A stretch of 5,070 nucleotides of DNA from assembly GCA_030145965.1 (NCBI GenBank), contig JASKZT010000012.1, forward strand, positions 1-5,070. Direction: 5' to 3'. The notes under the pieces are model-generated. The model saw nothing but the letters and a program-made list of their open reading frames with translations. It was not told the origin of the DNA and did no database searches. This document shows, piece by piece, positions 1 to 5,070 of this stretch. Position 1 is the first letter of the stretch. Each line of letters starts with the position of its first letter. The stretch comes from Ornithinimicrobium sp. (GTDB lineage: Bacteria; Actinomycetota; Actinomycetes; Actinomycetales; Dermatophilaceae). A program made the translations under genes and the position numbers.

Positions 1-689
1 CGCTCGAGCATGTTCTTGAAGTCCATGTTGCCGCCGACGTTGAGCTGGTAGGTGCGGTCCAGCACCACGCCGCGGTCCTCGAAGAGCTTCGCCATGACCC
101 GGTGGGTGATGGTGGCGCCCACCTGGCTCTTGATGTCGTCGCCGACGATCGGCACGCCGGCGGCGCGGAACTTCTCGGCCCACTCCGGGTCGGAGGCGAT
201 GAAGACGGGCAGCGCGTTGACGAAGGCGACGCCGGCGTCGATCGCGCACTGGGCGTAGAACTTGTCCGCCTCCTCGCTGCCCACGGGCAGGTAGGAGACG
301 AGGACGTCTGCCCGCGTGTCCTTGAGGACCTGCACGACGTCCACCGGCTCCGCGTCGGACTCGTCGATCGTCAGCGAGTAGTACTTGCCGAGGCCGTCCA
401 TCGTGTGGCCGCGCTGCACGGGGATGCCGGTCGGCGGCACGTCGGCGATCTTGATGGTGTTGTTCTCGCTGGCCGTCAGCGCGTCGGCCAGGTCGAGACC
501 GACCTTCTTGGCGTCGACGTCGAAGGCGGCGACGAACTCCACGTCCGCCACGTGGTAGTCGCCGAACTTGACGTGCATGAGCCCCGGCACGGCCTGGTCC
601 GGGTCGGCACCCTTGTAGTACTCGACCCCCTGGACCAGGGAGGTGGCGCAGTTGCCCACCCCGACGATCGCCACGCGAACCGAAGCCAT
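1..689 (-). CDS. ino1: Myo-inositol-1-phosphate synthase, N-terminal part (runs off the left edge)
   Basis: The product converts glucose 6-phosphate to 1D-myo-inositol 3-phosphate using NAD+, in the cytosol. This is the first step towards phosphatidylinositol, PI-mannosides and mycothiol in actinobacteria. Reading the minus strand from ATG at 689-687 gives 229 complete codons with no stop, plus two bases of the next codon at the window edge. The nucleotide-binding start [12 protein letters not shown] is at residues 6-17. Other blocks that I recognise as nearly identical to the mycobacterial enzyme are [10 protein letters not shown] (75-84), [20 protein letters not shown] (132-151), [15 protein letters not shown] (183-197) and LNVGGNMDF (216-224). 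The family is about 360 residues, so roughly the last third is missing, including the C-terminal catalytic lysines. The start is supported by AAGGAG eight bases upstream. It is about 12 residues shorter at the N-terminus than the M. tuberculosis protein as I remember it. It is divergent from the PBP gene at 814. Family assignment is near certain. Confidence 0.97.
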   Translation of the reverse strand, partial: MASVRVAIVGVGNCATSLVQGVEYYKGADPDQAVPGLMHVKFGDYHVADVEFVAAFDVDAKKVGLDLADALTASENNTIKIADVPPTGIPVQRGHTMDGLGKYYSLTIDESDAEPVDVVQVLKDTRADVLVSYLPVGSEEADKFYAQCAIDAGVAFVNALPVFIASDPEWAEKFRAAGVPIVGDDIKSQVGATITHRVMAKLFEDRGVVLDRTYQLNVGGNMDFKNMLE

Positions 690-697
690 CCGAACAT

Positions 698-703
698 CTC
701 CTT
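698..703 (-). promoter_or_regulatory. Ribosome-binding site of ino1
   Basis: The minus strand reads AAGGAG here, eight bases before the ATG at 689-687. It is the only clear Shine-Dalgarno sequence before a start in this window and it fixes the ino1 start. A second ATG at 697-695, just after the AAGGAG, is in another frame and too close to the site to be used. Confidence 0.85.
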
Positions 704-715
704 GAGTCACGGCGA

Positions 716-738
716 GGGCGGCCCACCTCGGGCCGCCC
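716..738 (-). repeat. Perfect inverted repeat in the probable ino1 leader
   Basis: The arms GGGCGGCCC (716-724) and GGGCCGCCC (730-738) are exactly complementary over 9 bp and are separated by a 5-base loop. The stem can be extended by GGC 711-713 with GCC 739-741 across a two-base bulge. The element lies between the candidate ino1 -10 box (759-764) and its ribosome-binding site (698-703), so it would form a very stable all-G/C hairpin in the 5' untranslated RNA. It could equally be a protein-binding operator. No U-tract follows it on either strand, so a classical terminator is unlikely. The repeat is seen directly; any function is inferred. Confidence 0.7.
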
Positions 739-758
739 GCCTCACAGCAGAACGTCCC

Positions 759-764
759 AGAGTA
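759..764 (-). promoter_or_regulatory. ino1: Candidate -10 box of the ino1 promoter
   Basis: The minus strand reads TACTCT, which fits the actinobacterial TANNNT -10 pattern. Transcription would start near 752 and give a leader of about 60 bases containing the hairpin at 716-738 and the ribosome-binding site. I see no convincing -35 hexamer 16-18 bases upstream, so this is only a candidate. It lies about 40 bases from the candidate promoter of the divergent PBP gene, so the two upstream regions would overlap around 770-800. Confidence 0.4.
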
Positions 765-801
765 CCGCCTCATTCCGACCGTTCTTCCAGGACCCAGCAG
801 G

Positions 802-813
802 CACAATAGGTCG
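802..813 (+). promoter_or_regulatory. Candidate leaderless promoter of the class A PBP gene
   Basis: CACAAT at 802-807 matches four of six positions of TATAAT. It ends six bases before the GTG at 814, so transcription would begin at or next to the start codon. There is no purine-rich Shine-Dalgarno sequence at a usable distance; only AGG at 808-810 is present, three bases from the GTG. No upstream in-frame start codon was found in the stretch checked (742-813). No clear -35 box is visible. Leaderless starts of this layout are common in actinobacteria. Confidence 0.45.
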
Positions 814-3180
814 GTGAGCCGATCGACCTCCCGTGCCCAGACCCGCCGTGGCCGCCCCACGCGCCCCACGCGCGCCCGTCGGCGCCAGCGGCGTGGGGGT
901 CGCGGGCGCACGCTCCTGCTCTGGCTCCTCGGCCTGGCCCTGCTCGCGGCCGTGGCGGTGACCGGCGCCTTCGCGTTCGCCTACTCCCGCACCGAGATCC
1001 CCGCCCCCAACGACTTCGCGGAGGCGCAGAGCACGATCCTCTACTACGCCGACGGGCAGACCGAGCTGGCGCGCTTCACCGGCGGCGTGGACCGCGAGGT
1101 CGTCAGCCTGGACCAGGTCCCCGAGCACGTGCAGCACGCCGTCATCGCGGCCGAGGACCGCTCGTTCTACGAGAACGAGGGCGTCTCGCTCACCGGCACC
1201 GCCCGGGGCGCGTGGCGCACGCTGCGCGGCGAGGGCGTGCAGAGCGGGTCGACGATCACCCAGCAGTACGTCAAGAACTACTACCTCACCGCCGACCAGA
1301 CGGTCACGCGCAAGCTGCGCGAGATCCTCATCTCGGTCAAGATCGACAACGAGCAGACCAAGGAACAGATCCTCGAGAACTACCTCAACACGATCTACTT
1401 CGGCCGCGGCGCCTACGGCATCCAGACCGCCAGCGAGGCCTACTTCCGCAAGCCCGTCTCCGAGCTGACCCCCGCAGAGGGTGCCTTCCTCGCCGCCGTC
1501 CCCAACGCGCCGTCCCTCTTCGACCCCGGGTATGCCGAGGGCAACGAGCAGCGCGCCCGCGACCGCGTCGACTACGTGCTGGGCGGCATGGTGGCGATGG
1601 GCTGGATGGACGAGGCGACCCGTCGGTCGACGGAGTTCCCCGAGGTCGCCGACGCCCCGCCGTCGACGGCCGTGCAGGGCGTCGAGGGCTACGTCGCCCA
1701 GGAGGTGCGGGCCGACCTGCGCGAGCTGCTCGCGCTCGACGACGCCGCCATCGACACCGGCGGCCTGCGGGTCACGACGACGATCGTGGAGAAGCACCAG
1801 GAGGCGGCCACGGCCGCGGTCGAGGCCTTCCGCCCGACGGGCGAGGGCGCCGACGACATCACGACGGCGCTGACGGCCGTCCGCCCCGGCGACGGCGCGG
1901 TCACCGCGATGTACGGCGGGGCCGACTACCAGGCCACCCAGCTCAACGCCGCCACCGCCGCCCGCGTGCAGGCGGGCTCGCTCTTCAAGCCGGTCACGCT
2001 CACGGCCGCCGTGGCCGAGGGTGTCGACACGCTGACCGAGCTGCCCGGCCCCTCGCCGATGACCTTCGGGTGGGAGGGCTCGCAGATCGACGTCCGCAAC
2101 TTCCGCGAGATCTCCTTCGGCACGCTCGACCTGCGGGTGGCGCTGGCGGAGTCGGTGAACACGACCTACGTGCAGCTCAACGAGCTCGTGGGGCCGGAGC
2201 GCACCGTCGAGGCCGCCGTCGACCTGGGCCTGCCCGAGGACACCCCCGGCCTGGGCGCCGACCTGACCAACGTGCTCGGCACCGCCTCCCCCACGCTCGT
2301 GGAGATGACCAACGCCTACGCCACCCTCGCCGCGGAGGGGCAGCGCGCCGAGCCCTACCTCGTGGCGTCGGTCCGCACGGCGAGCGGCGACACGACCTAC
2401 GAGGCCGACCCGAGCACCGAGGACGGCGTCGACCGCGACGTGGCCGTGGACGTCACCGACGCCATGACCTACGTCATGACGCAGGGGTCCGGCACGACCG
2501 CCGGCGACATCGGTCGTCCCTCCGCCGGCAAGTCGGGCACGAGCGAGGAGAACGTGTCGGCCTGGTTCGACGGGTTCGTGCCGCAGCTGGCCGCCGGCGT
2601 GGTCATGTACAAGGGCGACGGGACCGTGCCCATGCAGGGCGTCGCCGGCCTCGACCAGGTCACCGGTGGCACCTTCCCCGCGCAGGTCTGGGGGGAGTTC
2701 ATGCGCCGTGCGATGGAGGGCGAGGAGGTCGTGCCCTTCCCCGAGCGCGTGGGCGTCGGCGAGGTCGTCGCGACGAGCGAGGCCCCGACCGAGACCGAGG
2801 TGGTCACGGTGGAGCCGACGCCGGAGCCGACCACCGAGGAGCCGACCACCGAGGAGCCCACTACCGAGGAGCCGACGACGGAGGAGCCCACCGAGGAGCC
2901 GACGACGGAGGAGCCGACGACGGAGGAGCCGACGGAGACGGAGACGGTCGAGCCGACGACGACCGAGCCCGAGCCGACGACCGAGCCGGAGGAGCCCACC
3001 ACCCCCGAGCCCACGACGCCCGCGCCCACAGCCCCGGAGCCGACCGAGCCGGAGGAGCCCACGACCCCCGTGCCGACGACCACGCCGACGCCTCCGGGCG
3101 ACGGCGACCAGCCTCCGGGTCAGGGCGGGCTCCCGCCGGGCCAGGGAGGCGGCCGCAGCTCGCCGGCACCGACGGGCTGA
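814..3180 (+). CDS. Bifunctional class A penicillin-binding protein (transglycosylase/transpeptidase, PonA type)
   Basis: This membrane-anchored enzyme polymerises lipid II into glycan strands and cross-links their stem peptides outside the membrane. It has 788 residues. A very basic cytoplasmic tail (1-32) is followed by one membrane helix (about 34-56). The GT51 domain spans about 76-266 and has the catalytic-Glu motif [10 protein letters not shown] (E114-D115), GSTITQQ (145-151), RKLRE (166-170) and [20 protein letters not shown] from 183. Asn where many homologues have His in the first motif also occurs, as I recall, in M. tuberculosis PonA1. The transpeptidase domain spans about 287-645, with S389-L-F-K392 (acylated serine), S447-V-N449 and K573-S-G-T. 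All catalytic motifs are present. Residues 654-788 form a Thr/Pro/Glu-rich, then Gly/Pro-rich, disordered tail; no PASTA domain is seen. The GTG start is the only reasonable one and places the basic tail and helix as expected. It is divergent from ino1, with the GT87-like gene 31 bases downstream. It corresponds to ponA1 by content and context, but paralogues make the exact symbol uncertain. Confidence 0.96.
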   Translation: MSRSTSRAQTRRGRPTRPTRARRRQRRGGRGRTLLLWLLGLALLAAVAVTGAFAFAYSRTEIPAPNDFAEAQSTILYYADGQTELARFTGGVDREVVSLDQVPEHVQHAVIAAEDRSFYENEGVSLTGTARGAWRTLRGEGVQSGSTITQQYVKNYYLTADQTVTRKLREILISVKIDNEQTKEQILENYLNTIYFGRGAYGIQTASEAYFRKPVSELTPAEGAFLAAVPNAPSLFDPGYAEGNEQRARDRVDYVLGGMVAMGWMDEATRRSTEFPEVADAPPSTAVQGVEGYVAQEVRADLRELLALDDAAIDTGGLRVTTTIVEKHQEAATAAVEAFRPTGEGADDITTALTAVRPGDGAVTAMYGGADYQATQLNAATAARVQAGSLFKPVTLTAAVAEGVDTLTELPGPSPMTFGWEGSQIDVRNFREISFGTLDLRVALAESVNTTYVQLNELVGPERTVEAAVDLGLPEDTPGLGADLTNVLGTASPTLVEMTNAYATLAAEGQRAEPYLVASVRTASGDTTYEADPSTEDGVDRDVAVDVTDAMTYVMTQGSGTTAGDIGRPSAGKSGTSEENVSAWFDGFVPQLAAGVVMYKGDGTVPMQGVAGLDQVTGGTFPAQVWGEFMRRAMEGEEVVPFPERVGVGEVVATSEAPTETEVVTVEPTPEPTTEEPTTEEPTTEEPTTEEPTEEPTTEEPTTEEPTETETVEPTTTEPEPTTEPEEPTTPEPTTPAPTAPEPTEPEEPTTPVPTTTPTPPGDGDQPPGQGGLPPGQGGGRSSPAPTG
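2830..2931 (+). repeat. 15-bp tandem repeat coding for TTEEP units in the PBP tail
   Basis: The translation gives TTEEP at residues 673-677, 678-682, 683-687 and 688-692, then a three-base-shorter unit TEEP (693-696), then TTEEP at 697-701 and 702-706. Units differ by synonymous changes such as ACC/ACG/ACT and CCG/CCC, so the array is not a fresh duplication. Every unit keeps the reading frame, so gain or loss of a unit changes only the tail length. Looser repeats of [10 protein letters not shown] continue to about residue 760. The segment would be a rigid, acidic, extracytoplasmic linker. Confidence 0.9.
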
Positions 3181-3211
3181 GGTCCGCCGCGGGACCCCTA
3201 CGCTGGGGCGC
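3176..3211 (+). promoter_or_regulatory. Probable leaderless promoter of the GT87-like gene
   Basis: TACGCT at 3199-3204 fits the TANNNT -10 pattern exactly and is followed by seven bases and then the ATG at 3212. Transcription should therefore start at or next to the A of the start codon. CTGAGG at 3176-3181 is a weak -35 match (three of six) at a 17-base spacing, and it overlaps the TGA stop codon of the PBP gene. No Shine-Dalgarno sequence is present; the GGGG at 3205-3208 is only three bases from the ATG. A small 5-bp inverted repeat (GGTCC 3181-3185 with GGACC 3192-3196) falls in the spacer. The gene could still also be read from the PBP transcript. Confidence 0.6.
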
Positions 3212-4579
3212 ATGACGTCGGACCCGCGCGAGCGCACGCGTCGCGACGTCCCCTACGTCGTCCCCGCCTGGACCGACCCCGTGGTCGCCCGCGCCACGAC
3301 CGCCCTCGGCGGCCCGCTGGGGCGGTATGCCGTGGTCGGCGGCCGCGGGCTGGCCGGCGTCGCCGCGGCCCTGGCCGCGCTGGGCGCCGTCGCGCTGGCG
3401 CTCGGGGTGTGGCAGAAGGGCCACTGCCTCATGAAGGGGTGGAGCACCCCCGACCAGTTCTGGCGCGCCTGCTACTCCGACCTGCCCGTCGTGCACGTCA
3501 GCTCGGCCCTGGCCGACCGTCACCTGCCGTGGTCGGGCGGGGTGCCCGCGACGCAGGCGCCGCTGTCGGGCCTGGCGATGTGGCTGGTGGCCCGCGTCTC
3601 TCCCTCGGCGGGCCAGGGCACCGCGGCCCAGCAGTGGGTCTTCGTCCTGTGGGCGCTGGCGTGCGTGCTGCTGCTGGCCGCGGCCGTCCTGGCGGTCGTC
3701 GCGCTGCGCCCCCGGCGCCCCTGGCAGGCGGCCCACCTGGCGGCCAGTCCCGTGCTCCTCACCCTGGCCCTCGTCTCCACCGACCTCCTCGGCATCACCC
3801 TGACGCTGCTGGCCCTCTGGGCCTGGCGACGCGGCCACGGCTGGGCCTCCGGCGCCCTGCTCGGGCTCGCCTGCCTCGTCCGCCCCTTCCCCCTCCTCGT
3901 CCTGGCCGCCCTGGTCGTCGTGGCCCTGCGCCGGGCCGGCGACGGCGCGGACCCGGGCGAGGGGTCGCCGCTCCGGGCCGGGCAGGCGGTCGTCGGTGCC
4001 GCGCTGGCCGCGCTCGCGGTCGTCGTCCCCCTCCTGATGGTCCAGGAGCGCTCGCTCACGGCCGCGACGCAGTGGTGGTCGCAGGGGGCCGGCTACGGAG
4101 CGCTGCAGATGGTGCCCCGCCTCGTGGGGGCGCCCCTGCTCGGCGTCACCACCACGGCCGTCGCGCTCGCGGGGTGGGTGGCGGCCCTGGGCCTGGGCGT
4201 GTGGCTCTCCCGCCGGCCGGGGCGGCGGCCCGGGGCGGCGCAGCTCGCGGCGGTCATGACCGCGGTGGTCGCCCTCACCGCACCCTCCCTCCCCGTGCAG
4301 TCGGGCCTGTGGGTCCTCGTCTTCCTCGCCCTGTCCGCACGGCCGTGGTGGGAGCACCTCCTCTGGGCGGGCGTGGAGACCCTGCACTTCGTCGCCACGT
4401 GGTTGCACATCGCCTTCGCCAGCGACCCGGGCCGCGGGCTGCCGCCGGAGGCCTACGCGGTCGTCGTGGTGCTCCGCGCCGCCGCCTGGGCCTGGGTGCT
4501 GTGGCGGGTGTGGGACGAGCCCGACCCCGGGCGGGTCAGGTCACGGGCGCCCGAGGCGCTCACCCTGCAGCAGGGGTGA
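3212..4579 (+). CDS. Polytopic membrane protein, GT87/DUF2029-type (probable polyprenyl-phosphate-sugar glycosyltransferase)
   Basis: The 455-residue product has a hydrophilic N-terminus (1-42) and about ten predicted membrane segments, near 44-66, 141-165, 173-200, 211-239, 257-277, 304-331, 343-360, 365-377, 382-400 and 413-433. The large loop after the first helix (67-140) contains C72, C87 and the stretch ACYSDLPVVH (86-95). An Asp in this first loop (here D90) is the expected position of the catalytic residue in GT-C enzymes such as PimE. GT87 proteins typically transfer mannose or another hexose from a polyprenyl-phosphate donor on the outer membrane face. It sits 31 bases after the PBP gene, and the M. 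tuberculosis Rv0051 gene lies similarly after ponA1 (from memory). Donor and acceptor cannot be read from the sequence. The ATG is chosen because a leaderless promoter abuts it; the frame is open further upstream but only through the PBP gene. Its last 39 bases overlap the convergent acyltransferase gene. An inactive or differently specific relative remains possible. Confidence 0.82.
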   Translation: MTSDPRERTRRDVPYVVPAWTDPVVARATTALGGPLGRYAVVGGRGLAGVAAALAALGAVALALGVWQKGHCLMKGWSTPDQFWRACYSDLPVVHVSSALADRHLPWSGGVPATQAPLSGLAMWLVARVSPSAGQGTAAQQWVFVLWALACVLLLAAAVLAVVALRPRRPWQAAHLAASPVLLTLALVSTDLLGITLTLLALWAWRRGHGWASGALLGLACLVRPFPLLVLAALVVVALRRAGDGADPGEGSPLRAGQAVVGAALAALAVVVPLLMVQERSLTAATQWWSQGAGYGALQMVPRLVGAPLLGVTTTAVALAGWVAALGLGVWLSRRPGRRPGAAQLAAVMTAVVALTAPSLPVQSGLWVLVFLALSARPWWEHLLWAGVETLHFVATWLHIAFASDPGRGLPPEAYAVVVVLRAAAWAWVLWRVWDEPDPGRVRSRAPEALTLQQG

Positions 4580-5070
4580 GCGGGCCGGCTCGGGCAGCAG
4601 CGAGGTCCGCACGACCGGCACGACCTGCGCCTCGACGAGGTCGCGGAGCGAGTCGACGTAGGTGGCCGACAGGTGGTTGCTGTCGCGCCACACCACCACG
4701 CCGCCGACGACCGGTGAGCACACCTCGGTCGGGCAGATGGCGCCGTTGAGGTCGACGACCGGCAGGCCCGGGCGCAGCTCGAGCAGCTCCGGCTGGCCGG
4801 TGCCGGCCCGGGCGAGCGCCTCGTCACGGTCGAAGGCGCACTCGCCCACCGCCTCGGAGTTGCTCACGAGGCACTCGGCGACGTCGAAGGGCGGGCGCGG
4901 GGAGTCGCGGACGAGCGCCGGCAGGATCCCCGCGGCGCCCAGCTCGTCGACCCGCCGCGCCATGGCGGCCGCGAGCGCGTCCGTCTCGATCCGTCCGTAC
5001 GTGGCCGAGGAGAGGAGGACGACGTCGGGGTCGAGCTCGACGAGCCGCGGCCCGAGGTCGTCCTGGTAGT
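4541..5070 (-). CDS. Acyltransferase-3/SGNH-type O-acyltransferase, C-terminal SGNH domain (runs off the right edge)
   Basis: Reading the minus strand from the window edge gives 175 uninterrupted codons to a TGA at 4543-4541, with no start needed inside the window. Numbered from the first full codon (5068), the fragment has the hydrophobic strand LDPDVVLLSSATYG (12-25) and the C-terminal motif WRDSNHLSATY (127-137). The Asp and His of the latter (D129, H132) are the DxxH pair of an SGNH catalytic triad. Four cysteines in two close pairs (C66/C77 and C112/C117) suggest disulfides and an extracytoplasmic domain. This pattern is typical of the periplasmic/extracellular SGNH domain fused to an acyltransferase-3 membrane domain (OafA/OatA-like), which moves acetyl or other acyl groups onto cell-envelope glycans. 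The catalytic Ser block and membrane domain, if present, lie beyond 5070. A stand-alone SGNH hydrolase is the alternative. It is convergent with and overlaps the GT87-like gene. Confidence 0.82.
   Translation of the reverse strand, partial: YQDDLGPRLVELDPDVVLLSSATYGRIETDALAAAMARRVDELGAAGILPALVRDSPRPPFDVAECLVSNSEAVGECAFDRDEALARAGTGQPELLELRPGLPVVDLNGAICPTEVCSPVVGGVVVWRDSNHLSATYVDSLRDLVEAQVVPVVRTSLLPEPARSPLLQGERLGRP
4558..4581. terminator. Hairpin across the overlapping convergent gene ends (candidate bidirectional terminator)
   Basis: GCTCACCC (4558-4565) and GGGTGAGC (4574-4581) are perfect complements. The stem extends inwards by TG/CA with a single-base bulge, leaving a loop of about three bases. 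It contains the stop codon of the GT87-like gene (4577-4579) and lies about 15 bases before the stop codon of the minus-strand gene. A perfect 10-bp palindrome, CGGGCGCCCG (4544-4553), sits next to it. No T-tract follows on either strand, so it is not a textbook intrinsic terminator, although high-GC actinobacteria often lack the tract. The structure is seen directly; termination is inferred. Confidence 0.4.

Noticed and set aside
102..809. A 235-codon plus-strand frame across the ino1 region
   Set aside because: It is antisense to ino1, whose minus-strand translation matches the synthase family throughout. No promoter or ribosome-binding site supports the plus-strand frame.
2522..2541. KSGT in place of the more common KTGT in the PBP transpeptidase domain
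   Set aside because: Ser at this position is a tolerated variant in penicillin-binding proteins, and the SxxK and SxN motifs are intact, so it gives no sign of lost activity.
3181..3196. A small inverted repeat just after the PBP stop (GGTCC/GGACC) as a PBP terminator
   Set aside because: The stem is only 5 bp, there is no T-tract, and it lies in the spacer of the next gene's promoter. It is too weak to call a terminator.
2666..3211. An upstream extension of the GT87-like gene by 182 codons
   Set aside because: The extension is Arg/Ser/Pro-rich nonsense overlapping the PBP C-terminus. A leaderless promoter points to ATG 3212, and the hydrophilic N-terminus and first helix follow naturally from there.
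1212..3215. A 667-codon plus-strand frame inside the PBP gene
   Set aside because: It is Arg/Gly/Ala-rich with no recognisable motif, and it is an out-of-frame shadow of the PBP. The same applies to the frames at 1481-1873 and 2469-3083; the latter's SSVVGS repeats merely mirror the TTEEP array.
742..3237. An 831-codon open frame on the minus strand opposite the PBP gene
   Set aside because: It is low-complexity Arg/Gly/Leu/Ala-rich sequence of the kind made by the antisense of a very GC-rich gene. The opposite strand carries all class A PBP motifs in order.
2861..4408. Long minus-strand and alternative plus-strand frames (also 3409-4749) across the GT87-like gene
   Set aside because: They are Arg/Gly/Pro-rich shadows without motifs, while the 3212-4579 frame gives a coherent set of membrane helices.

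Overview
The window is very GC-rich, with strong G/C bias at third codon positions. Its proteins look actinobacterial: a mycobacterial-type inositol-phosphate synthase, a PonA1-type class A penicillin-binding protein (PBP), and a GT87-type membrane protein. I infer a high-GC actinobacterium, possibly a Micrococcales/Intrasporangiaceae-like lineage, but the sequence alone does not fix the genus.

Layout: (1) 1-689, minus strand: the N-terminal 229 codons of ino1 (myo-inositol-1-phosphate synthase), running off the left edge. (2) 690-813: a 124-base divergent intergenic region. It holds an ino1 ribosome-binding site, a perfect 9-bp inverted repeat in the probable ino1 leader, a candidate ino1 -10 box, and a candidate leaderless promoter for the gene on the other side. 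(3) 814-3180, plus strand: a complete 788-residue bifunctional class A PBP with a long Thr/Pro/Glu tail built partly on a 15-bp tandem repeat. (4) 3181-3211: a 31-base gap with a good leaderless-type promoter. (5) 3212-4579, plus strand: a 455-residue polytopic membrane protein of the GT87/DUF2029 type. (6) 4541-5070, minus strand: the C-terminal 175 residues of an acyltransferase-3/SGNH protein, convergent with gene 5 and overlapping it by 39 bases. A strong hairpin lies across the overlap.

The genes share a cell-envelope theme. Ino1 makes the inositol phosphate used for phosphatidylinositol, PI-mannosides and mycothiol. The PBP polymerises and cross-links peptidoglycan. The GT87-like protein probably transfers a sugar from a polyprenyl-phosphate donor on the outer face of the membrane. 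The SGNH acyltransferase probably O-acylates an envelope glycan. The order ino1 / PBP / GT87-like membrane protein matches, from memory, the ino1-ponA1-Rv0051 neighbourhood of Mycobacterium tuberculosis, but without the PadR-type regulator gene I remember beside ino1 there.

I see no mobile element, CRISPR array, RNA gene, phage gene or defence system. This is an ordinary core-genome envelope region, and I do not see a previously undescribed system in it. The points worth a second look are regulatory and structural: the ino1 leader hairpin, two leaderless-type starts, the repetitive PBP tail, and the overlapping convergent gene ends.
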